From positions 1-8,493 of the forward strand of contig JAJZQR010000229.1 in the NCBI GenBank assembly GCA_021806765.1: a stretch of 8,493 bases of DNA, given 5' to 3'. Shown here one piece after another: positions 1 to 6,531 of this stretch. Within the stretch, counting starts at the first letter, position 1. Each line of letters starts with the position of its first letter. Under the pieces are notes generated by a model, which saw nothing but the letters and a program-made list of their open reading frames with translations, was not told the origin of the DNA and did no database searches. The translations under genes were made by a program, and so were the position numbers. Source of the DNA: Chloroflexota bacterium. GTDB lineage: Bacteria; Chloroflexota; UBA6077.

Positions 1-1
1 G

Positions 2-361
2 GAGATGCTGGAGGGCATGGAGCGGTTCCTGGCGGGCATCCCGGTGGACGATGAGACGGTGGCCCTCGGCACCATCGCCCAGGTGGGGCCGGGAGGCAGC
101 TTCTTGATGGCAGACCACACCCTCGCCCACCACCGCAGCTCGCTCCGCCGCTCACCCCTGCTGGAGACCCGCAGCTACGAGGCATGGCGGGCGGAGGGCT
201 CTCCCACCGTCAGCGGGCGGGCCAACAGCCTGTGGCCGGAGTGGCTGGGGCAGTACCAGGAGCCTCCCCTCGATCCCGCCCTGGAGGAGGCAATCCGCGA
301 GTACGTGGACCGGCGCAAGCGGGGGGAATCGTCGACTGCCCCGCCTGCGATGAGAGGTTGA
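2..361 (+). CDS. Trimethylamine methyltransferase (MttB) family protein, C-terminal fragment
   Basis: The frame is open from the left edge and stops with TGA at 359-361, so only about the last 119 residues are present and the true start lies outside. The stretch VGPGGSFLMADHTLAHHRSS followed by a conserved SYEAW segment is typical of the C-terminal end of the MttB superfamily, corrinoid-dependent or related methyltransferases acting on trimethylamine, glycine betaine and other quaternary amines. The family includes pyrrolysine-containing and pyrrolysine-free branches; the diagnostic region is not in this fragment, so the substrate cannot be told. A transporter binding-protein gene follows 139 bp downstream on the same strand, which fits uptake and breakdown of a small nitrogen compound, but that link is inference. 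Confidence 0.85.
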   Translation, partial: EMLEGMERFLAGIPVDDETVALGTIAQVGPGGSFLMADHTLAHHRSSLRRSPLLETRSYEAWRAEGSPTVSGRANSLWPEWLGQYQEPPLDPALEEAIREYVDRRKRGESSTAPPAMRG

Positions 362-487
362 CGGAGGCCGCTATACCCGCCTCTCCCCGTTGTCATATAC
401 TACCGCCATCAGCCAGTCTCACCACTTCATCGATTCCCTTGGTGCCCATCGTCGATCGAACGAGAAGTCGGCACGCTCAATTCAGGG

Positions 488-493
488 AGGAGG
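488..493 (+). promoter_or_regulatory. Ribosome binding site for the substrate-binding protein
   Basis: AGGAGG lies 7 nt before the GTG at 501. It decides the start of the binding protein, because the frame stays open upstream to 390 but codes there for a stretch without signal-peptide or family character. Confidence 0.85.
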
Positions 494-500
494 ACAAGAA

Positions 501-2153
501 GTGAGTACCGAGGACACGCTCAACAGATTGAGCGATCGGCTACGGTCGGGCCAGATCAGCCGTCGCCAGTTCATCCAGGCGCTCCTCTTACTGGGGGTGT
601 CCGGTGCTGGGGCGAGCTCGCTGGCGGCTTGCGCCGGCAACCCGCCCGCTCCGGCCGCGACTGCTCCGGCGGGGTCCGGCCAGCCTGCCGCCGCGGGAAC
701 CGTGGCTCCGGCAGCGCCTTCGGGGCCCAAGAAGGGTGGGATCCTGAAGCGGGGCTGGCAGCCTCCCACCACCCTGGATCCTGCCTTGCAGACCAACGTC
801 AACGAGATCGCCGCCGTTGCCCAGATCTACGACTGGTTCGTCTGGATCGACGAGAAGAACCAGCCCGCCCCGGCCCTGGCCACGCGCTGGGAGAGCAGCA
901 AAGACGGCACCAGCTGGACCTTCGAGCTGCGCAAGGGGGTGACCTTCCACAACGGCAAGACGCTGACCACCGACGACGTCATCTTCACCTTCAACCGGTT
1001 GAAGGACAAGACGATCGGCGCTGCCACGGCGGATCTCTACGCCAACATCAAAGAGATGAAGGCGGTGGATGCCTCCCACGTCCAGTTCGTCCTGGCCAAG
1101 GCGAATCCGGATCTGCCGGCCGACCTAGGCGACTACCACGCCGCCATCGTGGCCAGCGATCAGAAGGACTTCAAGGGCACCTTCAACGGCACCGGCCCCT
1201 TCATCATGGACAAGTTCTCGCCGGAGGATCGGGCCACATTCAAGCGGAACCCCAACTACTGGACGTCCGGCCTGCCCTATCTGGACGGGATCCAGGACCT
1301 ATACGCGCCGCAGCTGACCTCCCACGTGGAAGCGCTGCGGGCCGGCGAGCTGCACATGGTGATGGGGCTACCGGCCGAGCTGGCCGAGACCCTCAAGAAG
1401 GAGGGGAAGACCACCCTCCTGGAGGGCCAGACCAACATGCACTTCGCCATCCGCATGCGCTCCGATCGGGGGGCGGCCAAGGATCCACGCGTCCGGCAGG
1501 CCCTGAAGCTGGCCACCGACCGCTCCGCCATCCTTCAGGCGGCCCGATTGGGCTACGGCGTGGCGGGTCGCGATACCCCCATCGGCCCCGCCTTCGGCGA
1601 CTACTACCTGGCCGTTCCGGAGCCCAAGAGGGACGTGGCGAAGGCGAAGGCGCTCCTGAAAGAGGCCGGGGCGGAGAATCTGAAGATCACCGTGATGGCC
1701 CAGAACAGCTTCGACGTCCCCAAGATCGCCACGGTGTGGAAGGAGCAGCTGGCCGAGGCCGGGGTGACGCTGGACATCAACGTCGTTCCGGTGGACAGCT
1801 ACTACCAGGACGACGGGTGGCTGCAGGTGGACTACGGCATCACCGACTGGGGCTCCCGGGCCACGCCGCAGCCCTACCTCCAGCTGGCCTACGTCACGGG
1901 CGCCAAGTGGAACGAGTCCCATTGGTCCGATCCCGAGCTGGATCAGCTGGCGGCCCAGGTCGCTTCCGAGATGGATCACGCCAAGCGGGTCGAGCTGTAC
2001 AAGAAGATCCAGCGGATCTTCGTCGACCGGGGGCCGATCATCGTGCCCTACTTCGAGAAGTCGATCGTGGCGATCCTCCCCAAGGTGAAGGGGGTGGCCG
2101 TTCACCCCGACTACTCCCGCTCCACCATGCGGTCGGTGTACATCGAGGGGTAA
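501..2153 (+). CDS. ABC transporter family-5 substrate-binding lipoprotein (peptide/nickel type)
   Basis: This is an extracytoplasmic solute receptor that would deliver a peptide or other small ligand to a Dpp/Opp-type permease. From the GTG start it has 550 residues, usual for the SBP_bac_5 family. Residues 20-44 form a signal with a twin-arginine SRRQFI motif, a hydrophobic core and a lipobox SLAAC (Cys44), so the folded protein is probably exported by Tat and lipid-anchored. An Ala/Pro/Gly-rich linker follows to about residue 79. The mature domain begins with GGILKRGW near residue 80 and carries the family signature FHNGKTLTTDDVIFTFNRL near 149-168. The ligand cannot be read from sequence. 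No permease or ATPase gene follows on this strand; a terminator-like hairpin lies about 145 bp downstream, so the gene may be transcribed alone here. Confidence 0.96.
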   Translation: MSTEDTLNRLSDRLRSGQISRRQFIQALLLLGVSGAGASSLAACAGNPPAPAATAPAGSGQPAAAGTVAPAAPSGPKKGGILKRGWQPPTTLDPALQTNVNEIAAVAQIYDWFVWIDEKNQPAPALATRWESSKDGTSWTFELRKGVTFHNGKTLTTDDVIFTFNRLKDKTIGAATADLYANIKEMKAVDASHVQFVLAKANPDLPADLGDYHAAIVASDQKDFKGTFNGTGPFIMDKFSPEDRATFKRNPNYWTSGLPYLDGIQDLYAPQLTSHVEALRAGELHMVMGLPAELAETLKKEGKTTLLEGQTNMHFAIRMRSDRGAAKDPRVRQALKLATDRSAILQAARLGYGVAGRDTPIGPAFGDYYLAVPEPKRDVAKAKALLKEAGAENLKITVMAQNSFDVPKIATVWKEQLAEAGVTLDINVVPVDSYYQDDGWLQVDYGITDWGSRATPQPYLQLAYVTGAKWNESHWSDPELDQLAAQVASEMDHAKRVELYKKIQRIFVDRGPIIVPYFEKSIVAILPKVKGVAVHPDYSRSTMRSVYIEG

Positions 2154-2164
2154 GGGCCGGCCGG

Positions 2165-2275
2165 GTGCTGGTTGCTGCCGGGAGCGCGGGCGTCCCGCCC
2201 GCCGGGTGCTGAGCGCTGAGAGGTGCTGGGTTCTGAGTTCTGGGTTTCCAGGGCTCAGGACTCTCGAGCCAGCAC
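2165..2275. repeat. Degenerate GTGCTGR heptamer tract with a GC hairpin
   Basis: The intergenic stretch after the binding-protein gene has heptamers close to GTGCTGR: GTGCTGG at 2165, GTGCTGA at 2206, GCGCTGA at 2213, GTGCTGG at 2223, GTTCTGA at 2230 and GTTCTGG at 2237. The inverted form CCAGCAC is at 2269-2275. Between the first and later copies lies a hairpin with a 7-bp stem (GCGGGCG at 2186-2192 with CGCCCGC at 2196-2202, 3-nt loop). No ORF here looks like protein. This is a low-complexity intergenic repeat; its function is unknown. Confidence 0.6.
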
Positions 2276-2297
2276 TCCGTCTTGCTAGCCACAGTCA

Positions 2298-2329
2298 GAA
2301 GGGCGAGGGGTCACGGTCCCTCGCCCTTC
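2298..2329. terminator. Strong hairpin between convergent genes, likely bidirectional terminator
   Basis: A perfect 12-bp inverted repeat (2298-2309 with 2318-2329) encloses an 8-nt loop. It stands between the plus-strand binding-protein gene (end 2153) and the minus-strand PIN gene (end 2375), where a terminator for both would be expected. No T-run follows on the plus strand, so termination may be factor-assisted, or the hairpin may only protect the 3' end. Confidence 0.7.
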
Positions 2330-2374
2330 GTCGCGCCGCTATGCTGGGTAGCACGAGGCGGTGCCAGACCTATG

Positions 2375-2953
2375 TCACCCGGTGGTTGAGATTCTGATCA
2401 GAGCCTCCCACCACGCGAGCAAAGGATCCTGCTTGCCCGGCACGAAGCGAGCTCTTGTCTGGATGTCCAGCATCATCGCCCGCAAGGCAGTCTCCTCGGG
2501 ATGGGTCGCTTCGGCCCAGTATTTCAGTAGCTGGCTCGTGGTAATAGCGGGAATCCGGGATGCAGAACGGGCCATGACGCGGTGCGTCTTGCGATCATCG
2601 GTGACGACCGCTCCCGCCCGGTGAAAGGACAAGGCACACGTGGCGGCCTCGCCGTCGTCTATCTCGGCAGCGAGTCCGACGAAGCTGGTGAATTCGGCCT
2701 CCGTCTCCAGCCGCCAAACCTCTATGCGCCCGAAGGCAATGAATGGCTGGAGATCGACCGGTTCACGCTCGGCGGCATCCTCCCCATCGCCACCTCGCAG
2801 CACGTAGGTAGCCTCACTAATCACTGCTTCGGCCACGGCGCAACGGACGGGAAGGACTTGGAGAATCTCTGCCATCCGGCGGCTCGCGTAGAGATTCAGC
2901 AGCGAACAGCAGTCGAGCAGTACCGCCTGACAGCCGCTAAGGTCGATCGTCAT
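2375..2953 (-). CDS. PIN-domain nuclease (VapC-like), last gene of the operon
   Basis: The 192-residue protein shows the spaced acidic residues of PIN-domain RNases: Asp14 in VLLDCCSLLNLYA, Glu47, Asp99/Asp100-Glu102 in EIDDGEAATCA, and Asp119/Asp120 in VVTDDRKTHRVM. These would hold the metal ions for RNA cleavage, so the active site looks intact. The segment after residue 122 is longer than in minimal VapC toxins. The start chosen is ATG at 2953 because GGTGAG lies 5 nt upstream; an in-frame GTG at 2959 would add two residues. The gene follows the XRE/ImmA gene by 28 nt and should be co-transcribed with it. In this setting a toxin or effector role kept in check by the neighbouring regulator is likely. 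RNase activity is inferred from the family; the target is unknown. Confidence 0.88.
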   Translation of the reverse strand: MTIDLSGCQAVLLDCCSLLNLYASRRMAEILQVLPVRCAVAEAVISEATYVLRGGDGEDAAEREPVDLQPFIAFGRIEVWRLETEAEFTSFVGLAAEIDDGEAATCALSFHRAGAVVTDDRKTHRVMARSASRIPAITTSQLLKYWAEATHPEETALRAMMLDIQTRARFVPGKQDPLLAWWEALIRISTTG

Positions 2954-2981
2954 TCCCACTCACCCACGGCTCTACCCCCTG

Positions 2982-4196
2982 TCAAGCCGACAGCGACTTG
3001 CCCAGGTCGATCGGCATGCTGGATATGGTGCCTTCATCGGAGACCACCGTTCGATTGGCAAGCTCAGCAATGATCCGGCGCGCCTCCAGGCGGTCGACGC
3101 GCAGAAAGTGCGCGAGCTGACCCTCCGTGATCTCGGCCCGCTCAAATGCCTCGGCAGCCAAGTACCTATACCTCAGGGGCAACAGCTGATTGCTCTCTTG
3201 GTACTGCCGCAGATGCAGGATGTCCTTAGCTTCTTGGACCTTGAATCCGGCTTGCTGCAGTCGATCCCAGGCACCCCCGGGGAGAAGACGCAATTCCTCC
3301 AGACGGAGGGTCAGGGCCTCGACCGAGACGAAGTAGAAGTGGGCGAGCGTGCATAGATCGCTCGGGGTGAAGCGACTCTGTCGGCTACGCTTGAGTTCGT
3401 TAAAGCGGCGTCGCAGCCCGGGCTCAGGCATGAGAAGCGAGCGGGCGAAAGAGTCGGCGAAGCGCTCTTGCTCAGGCACTCGCTGGTAGCGGCCGAGGAA
3501 GGCGACCTCCGGTCGGTAGCGGTTGGCAAGAAAGTGAGCGTAGCCATGGGCCAGAGACATGCGCCGGCGCTCTTCGGGGTGCTTGCGATTGACCGCTAGG
3601 CACCCTCCGAGTTCGTCGGTGTAGGCGAACATCTCGGCAATACGGGACGGAAGATCCATATTGAAAACCCTGAGACCAACATCGCTTTCCATGACCTCCC
3701 GCAGGTTGAGCAACGGGCCGTCGCCCAGCCCCAGCCGGTTGCGCTCGGCGCTGGCCACGTCTTCTCCAGCCGACTCAGGGGGGACTCCCTCAGTACGATA
3801 CTGTTCAGGGTATTTCCATACTAGAGGTGCCGCGCATATTCGCTCAAGCTCGAGGTAATCCAGGCACAAACGCTCGAACTCGGCCATGCCCGAGGAGATT
3901 TCCTTTTCCACCTCCATGCCCGGTGCGAGCACAGCGCGGAGCTGCACGGTGAACGGTGCCATTGGGGGACTCTGGCGAAGGAACTCCCCGACGCTCCGCC
4001 CATAGAAGATGGCTAGACGGGCAAGCTCCGAAGGCTGGATTCTCCGTTCACCCTTCTCGATGGCGGTAATCGTCGTCCGCGCCACGCCCAGATGCATGGC
4101 TGCATCTTGCTGGGTTTGCGCCCGGGCTTTGCGAGCCTCCTGCAATCGGCGTCCTAACTCGTGTGGATCGAGCGCCCTTAGTATGTCGGTGTCCAT
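2982..4196 (-). CDS. XRE-type HTH regulator with ImmA/IrrE-like domain; degenerate HEXXH
   Basis: The 404-residue protein has an N-terminal XRE/Cro helix-turn-helix (about 13-72, with QTQQDAAMHLGVARTTITAI and the IEKGERRI turn) and a middle ImmA/IrrE (COG2856) domain. There MSLAHGYAHFLANR stands where the metallopeptidase motif HEXXH is expected: His217 and His221 are present, but the catalytic Glu is Gly218. The usual third ligand region, ExxAxxFAxxLLMP, is kept (Glu244 to Pro257). A helical C-terminal part follows, including a small HTH-like segment near residues 350-380. Family members sense stress or prophage state and cleave or regulate a repressor. Loss of Glu suggests sensing or binding without proteolysis. 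An ATG at 4265 is open in frame, but ATG 4196 has a perfect Shine-Dalgarno sequence and begins just before the HTH. It probably autoregulates the operon promoter near 6304-6332. Confidence 0.9.
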   Translation of the reverse strand: MDTDILRALDPHELGRRLQEARKARAQTQQDAAMHLGVARTTITAIEKGERRIQPSELARLAIFYGRSVGEFLRQSPPMAPFTVQLRAVLAPGMEVEKEISSGMAEFERLCLDYLELERICAAPLVWKYPEQYRTEGVPPESAGEDVASAERNRLGLGDGPLLNLREVMESDVGLRVFNMDLPSRIAEMFAYTDELGGCLAVNRKHPEERRRMSLAHGYAHFLANRYRPEVAFLGRYQRVPEQERFADSFARSLLMPEPGLRRRFNELKRSRQSRFTPSDLCTLAHFYFVSVEALTLRLEELRLLPGGAWDRLQQAGFKVQEAKDILHLRQYQESNQLLPLRYRYLAAEAFERAEITEGQLAHFLRVDRLEARRIIAELANRTVVSDEGTISSMPIDLGKSLSA

Positions 4197-4200
4197 AGCT

Positions 4201-4210
4201 ATCACCTCCC
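4201..4210 (-). promoter_or_regulatory. Ribosome binding site overlapping the upstream stop codon
   Basis: On the minus strand GGGAGGTGAT lies just before the ATG at 4196, and the TGA stop of the QueC-like gene (4204-4202) sits inside it. Termination of the first gene would leave ribosomes at this site, so the QueC-like and XRE/ImmA proteins are probably translationally coupled. The site also decides the start at 4196 over the upstream in-frame ATG at 4265. Confidence 0.85.
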
Positions 4211-5635
4211 GGCACCAGTCCAGCTCGCGAGAGCCCGAGGGATGCTTGCCCTGAAGTCTGCCCATTCGACGCAGTATCTGCGATAGAGATCGACGATCTC
4301 GCTCTCTACAGCCTGCAAAGGTCGGTCCGTTCCGGCAAGAGCGAATGCAATCTCGACGAGTTGCGGGTACATTCTACCGAGCTTCTGCCAGGGATCTGCC
4401 ATCGCCAGCGCATACTCCAGCTTGCGCGCCTGATGGTCCATTGCTCGAAGGTAGTAAAGCTTCTCGAAGCGAACTGCGCTAGGTCCAGCCAGAACGTCAT
4501 CTTTGTATATCCCGCACCCACGGTCCAGATCGCCCAATCCAGCACCATAAAGTCCTTGGCGGCGAAGAAGGCACGAGGTGCATAGTCCACAGTGGGTGTG
4601 ATCTTTGACCCGTAGCGAGACGTTGTCGCATGAGACTGTCTCTATTGCGAGATCAGAGACACCCAGGGCCGCGATGCTCCGACACAGCTCGGCCTTGGTC
4701 GCAAAGAGGTACGGCGCTCGCACCGAAAACGGCCGGCCACTAGCCATAGTGACAAACTCAGAGAGCGCGAGGAGCATACGCGGGTCAGTTGCGCGGGTAG
4801 CCTGGGCACCGAGTTGGGCATCAGTATAGGGCAGGTTGATCGCGCCGATGCCCGGCTCGTAGACCTGGATCTCGCTCGCTCCGGCGAGTAGCGCCGCGAC
4901 GGCTGCCAAAACAGGAAAGATGAAGCCACGAGACCGCTGGCTGGGTTCATCTTCACCCTGCTTGCCGCCCCGGTCGCGGAGGCCGAACTCGATGACGAGC
5001 GGGCGAACGTCCCGATGCGTCTTCCGGCACAGCTGCTGGGACAACACCTTCTGGCGCGCGCCCAGGCGCGAGTTCGTCCGACCCGATATCAGGAAGAGTG
5101 TTCCCCCCGTGGGGTCGAGCAGCTCACGGCACGCCCCTGCGAGGGAGTCGAGGCCTCCGCTAAACAGGCCCACGGTCACCGGCTCGACTGGCTGCGTCTG
5201 AAGCAGGGTCCTCATGGTCTCCGAGGGCCGTGGCCTTCCGCTTCGCGTCAAGAACTCGAACTCCCAGAGATCCTCAGTAAGTGACCGAAGAAGTCTGTGG
5301 AGACGCCTACCAAGTTCCGTGTTGATCCAGAGATTCGGGACACGCAATGGCAGTTGCATCCGGATATGGCGGGTCCAGTAAAGGTGATAGCGGTCAGCGT
5401 GCGCGGGCCGGCGCGGGGCCAGCCGATCGACTACGTAGACGGCGACAGCGATATCTACGATGTCCGCGAGTGCAGGGTGTAAAGCTACGCCGAAAGCCGT
5501 GGCCAAGGCGTAGTCGTTGACCGTGAAGCGGAGATCGGGGCCCAACTGGTCGCCATCGACGGCGAAGCGAACGTGATTGTTGCCGTCAAAGGCAAACCGA
5601 TAGCTTGCCGGCATGGCGGTGGGCTGGAAGGTCAC
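4202..5635 (-). CDS. QueC/QatC-like PP-loop enzyme (7-cyano-7-deazaguanine synthase-like)
   Basis: The 477-residue protein has an N-terminal region of about 150 residues absent from housekeeping QueC, then a PP-loop ATP-pyrophosphatase core. The signature GLFSGGLDSLAGA is at 156-168. A middle segment, RSRGFIFPVLAAVAALLAGA then EPGIGAINLPYTD, matches the pattern of QatC-type proteins. The zinc site is complete: Cys336, then HCGLCTSCLLRR with Cys349, Cys352 and Cys355. QueC makes preQ0 from carboxy-deazaguanine using ATP and ammonia. Length (QueC itself is about 230 residues) and the extension point to the immunity-associated branch seen in Qat and type IV CBASS (Cap9), where such enzymes attach a deazaguanine to a partner protein. 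GTG at 5635 is chosen because AGGAGA lies 7 nt upstream and the preceding gene ends at 5655. The longer open frame to 6064 overlaps that gene and shows no family character. Confidence 0.88.
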   Translation of the reverse strand: MTFQPTAMPASYRFAFDGNNHVRFAVDGDQLGPDLRFTVNDYALATAFGVALHPALADIVDIAVAVYVVDRLAPRRPAHADRYHLYWTRHIRMQLPLRVPNLWINTELGRRLHRLLRSLTEDLWEFEFLTRSGRPRPSETMRTLLQTQPVEPVTVGLFSGGLDSLAGACRELLDPTGGTLFLISGRTNSRLGARQKVLSQQLCRKTHRDVRPLVIEFGLRDRGGKQGEDEPSQRSRGFIFPVLAAVAALLAGASEIQVYEPGIGAINLPYTDAQLGAQATRATDPRMLLALSEFVTMASGRPFSVRAPYLFATKAELCRSIAALGVSDLAIETVSCDNVSLRVKDHTHCGLCTSCLLRRQGLYGAGLGDLDRGCGIYKDDVLAGPSAVRFEKLYYLRAMDHQARKLEYALAMADPWQKLGRMYPQLVEIAFALAGTDRPLQAVESEIVDLYRRYCVEWADFRASIPRALASWTGAGR

Positions 5636-5642
5636 GTTCTTC

Positions 5643-5648
5643 TCTCCT
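5643..5648 (-). promoter_or_regulatory. Ribosome binding site fixing the GTG start of the QueC-like gene
   Basis: AGGAGA on the minus strand is 7 nt from GTG 5635 and lies in the 19-nt gap after the TAG of the 206-residue gene. It supports the 477-residue product over a 620-residue reading. Confidence 0.8.
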
Positions 5649-5654
5649 ATGTGA

Positions 5655-6275
5655 CTATCTGACTTGCAAGAGATCGGTTTCCAGAATCGTCGCCGTCTCA
5701 GGTCGGGCCGGGGCTGGTACCTGCCTGTTTCTGGACAGGCTATGCCCGGTAGGGTCGCGTGCCAGACCCGCCGCAATGGCCCCGACCCTTGACTGGATCG
5801 GAGCCAGGACTTGCTGTTCCCATCGGAGGTACTCTTCGTGCGTGCTGTAGTTGACGCCCTGCTGATCGGGGCCAATCCGCCCGAGTAGCTGATAGCGGAT
5901 GAGCTGCCAGCAGGATTCCTCAGCGACAGTCCTGAGCGACTCGGAGCTGAGAGCCTTACCCTGGCTAATCTCAACCAGCAGCCTCCTGACGGCCTCGGCG
6001 GCGACACGAGTATGGGTGTGCGCACCGTGTCGCCACTCCACCTCATGTGTCTCTGCCAGAGCATCAGACAAGCTGATATCGCCTGCTACCATGGCATCAA
6101 CAACGGAAGCGAGATCCTGCGCTCCAGGGAGCCCGCCTTTGTCACGCAAGCTTCCGACGAGCGAATGGCAAATGCCATCTGCCACGGTCTCGGCGTCCGC
6201 AGCCGAGCTAAGCAGGCTGTGCGGCCTTTTCCAGAGCCGCACCGGCGCGCGCGGGACCACGTCTCCATCAGGCAT
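5655..6275 (-). CDS. Unrecognised 206-residue protein, first gene of the QueC-like operon
   Basis: I do not recognise a family. The protein is soluble, without signal peptide or membrane helix. It is probably mostly helical over residues 25-170, with a His-rich HGAHTHTR segment at 83-90, a Trp/Tyr-rich stretch WQLIRYQLLGRIG at 123-135, and a Pro/Arg-rich tail after about 175. The ATG at 6275 is the only good start: an in-frame TAG lies at 6302-6300, just 8 codons upstream, and a near-consensus promoter lies directly before it, giving a short leader. The ribosome site is weak (GAGG about 11 nt away). It ends 19 nt before the QueC-like gene, so the two are co-transcribed. By position it could be the partner or substrate of the QueC-like enzyme, as QatB is to QatC, but its N-terminus (Met-Pro-Asp) gives no sequence support for being QatB. 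Confidence 0.75.
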   Translation of the reverse strand: MPDGDVVPRAPVRLWKRPHSLLSSAADAETVADGICHSLVGSLRDKGGLPGAQDLASVVDAMVAGDISLSDALAETHEVEWRHGAHTHTRVAAEAVRRLLVEISQGKALSSESLRTVAEESCWQLIRYQLLGRIGPDQQGVNYSTHEEYLRWEQQVLAPIQSRVGAIAAGLARDPTGHSLSRNRQVPAPARPETATILETDLLQVR

Positions 6276-6303
6276 CTCAGCACCTGCCTCACCAATCCGC
6301 TAG

Positions 6304-6332
6304 AGCATAGCACCAGATCCTGACAATGTCAA
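6304..6332 (-). promoter_or_regulatory. Near-consensus sigma-70 promoter of the four-gene operon
   Basis: On the minus strand a perfect -35 TTGACA (6332-6327) is followed by exactly 17 bp and a -10 TATGCT (6309-6304) preceded by TGC, an extended -10. Transcription would start near 6297, about 20 nt before the ATG at 6275. This is the clearest promoter in the window and separates the operon from the 356-residue gene upstream. Confidence 0.78.
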
Positions 6333-6364
6333 TGCTTACTGGCACGATCCTGACCGATATGTCA
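6316..6364. promoter_or_regulatory. Candidate operator: 30-bp-spaced direct repeats and palindromes over the -35
   Basis: GATCCTGAC occurs at 6316-6324 and again at 6346-6354, start to start 30 bp, close to three helical turns. Each copy continues into an inverted half-site: TGACAATGTCA, a perfect 11-bp palindrome at 6321-6331 that overlaps the -35, and TGAC-N6-GTCA at 6351-6364. Two same-face sites over a promoter are what an XRE-type repressor would use; the XRE/ImmA protein of the operon is the natural candidate. Binding is inference. Confidence 0.6.
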
Positions 6365-6531
6365 GCCAAGTGAACGCAGGTGGTCACGCCATCCCAAGAG
6401 ACGACCTCAAGAAACAGGATGAGGCGGCAGCGCTCTTCGAGACGGTAACGGGGGGCAATCTGAAAGTGGCGGTCCCCATTTCGACCGGATCCTCACCGTC
6501 ACCCGCCGCCGGCGGGGTCGTGCTGTGGTGC

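Noticed and set aside
396..401. TATACT as a -10 box for the binding-protein gene
   Set aside because: No recognisable -35 lies at 16-18 bp upstream, and there is no extended -10.
1368..2105. 245-residue minus-strand frame antisense to the binding-protein gene
   Set aside because: Shadow of the coding frame, with no ribosome site or family pattern.
629..2212. 527-residue plus-strand frame inside the binding-protein gene
   Set aside because: It is an Arg/Gly/His-rich shadow of a GC-rich gene that fully explains the region.
4197..4265. Longer start of the XRE/ImmA protein at ATG 4265
   Set aside because: It would overlap the end of the QueC-like gene, while ATG 4196 has a perfect Shine-Dalgarno and directly precedes the HTH.
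5636..6064. N-terminal extension giving a 620-residue QueC-like protein
   Set aside because: It overlaps the 206-residue gene in another frame, is rich in Arg/Ser/Pro like an out-of-frame reading, and the GTG at 5635 has its own ribosome site.
4202..6275. Canonical Qat system
   Set aside because: Only a QatC-like gene is present; no QatA ATPase or QatD TatD-like gene is found, and the 206-residue protein shows no recognisable QatB features.
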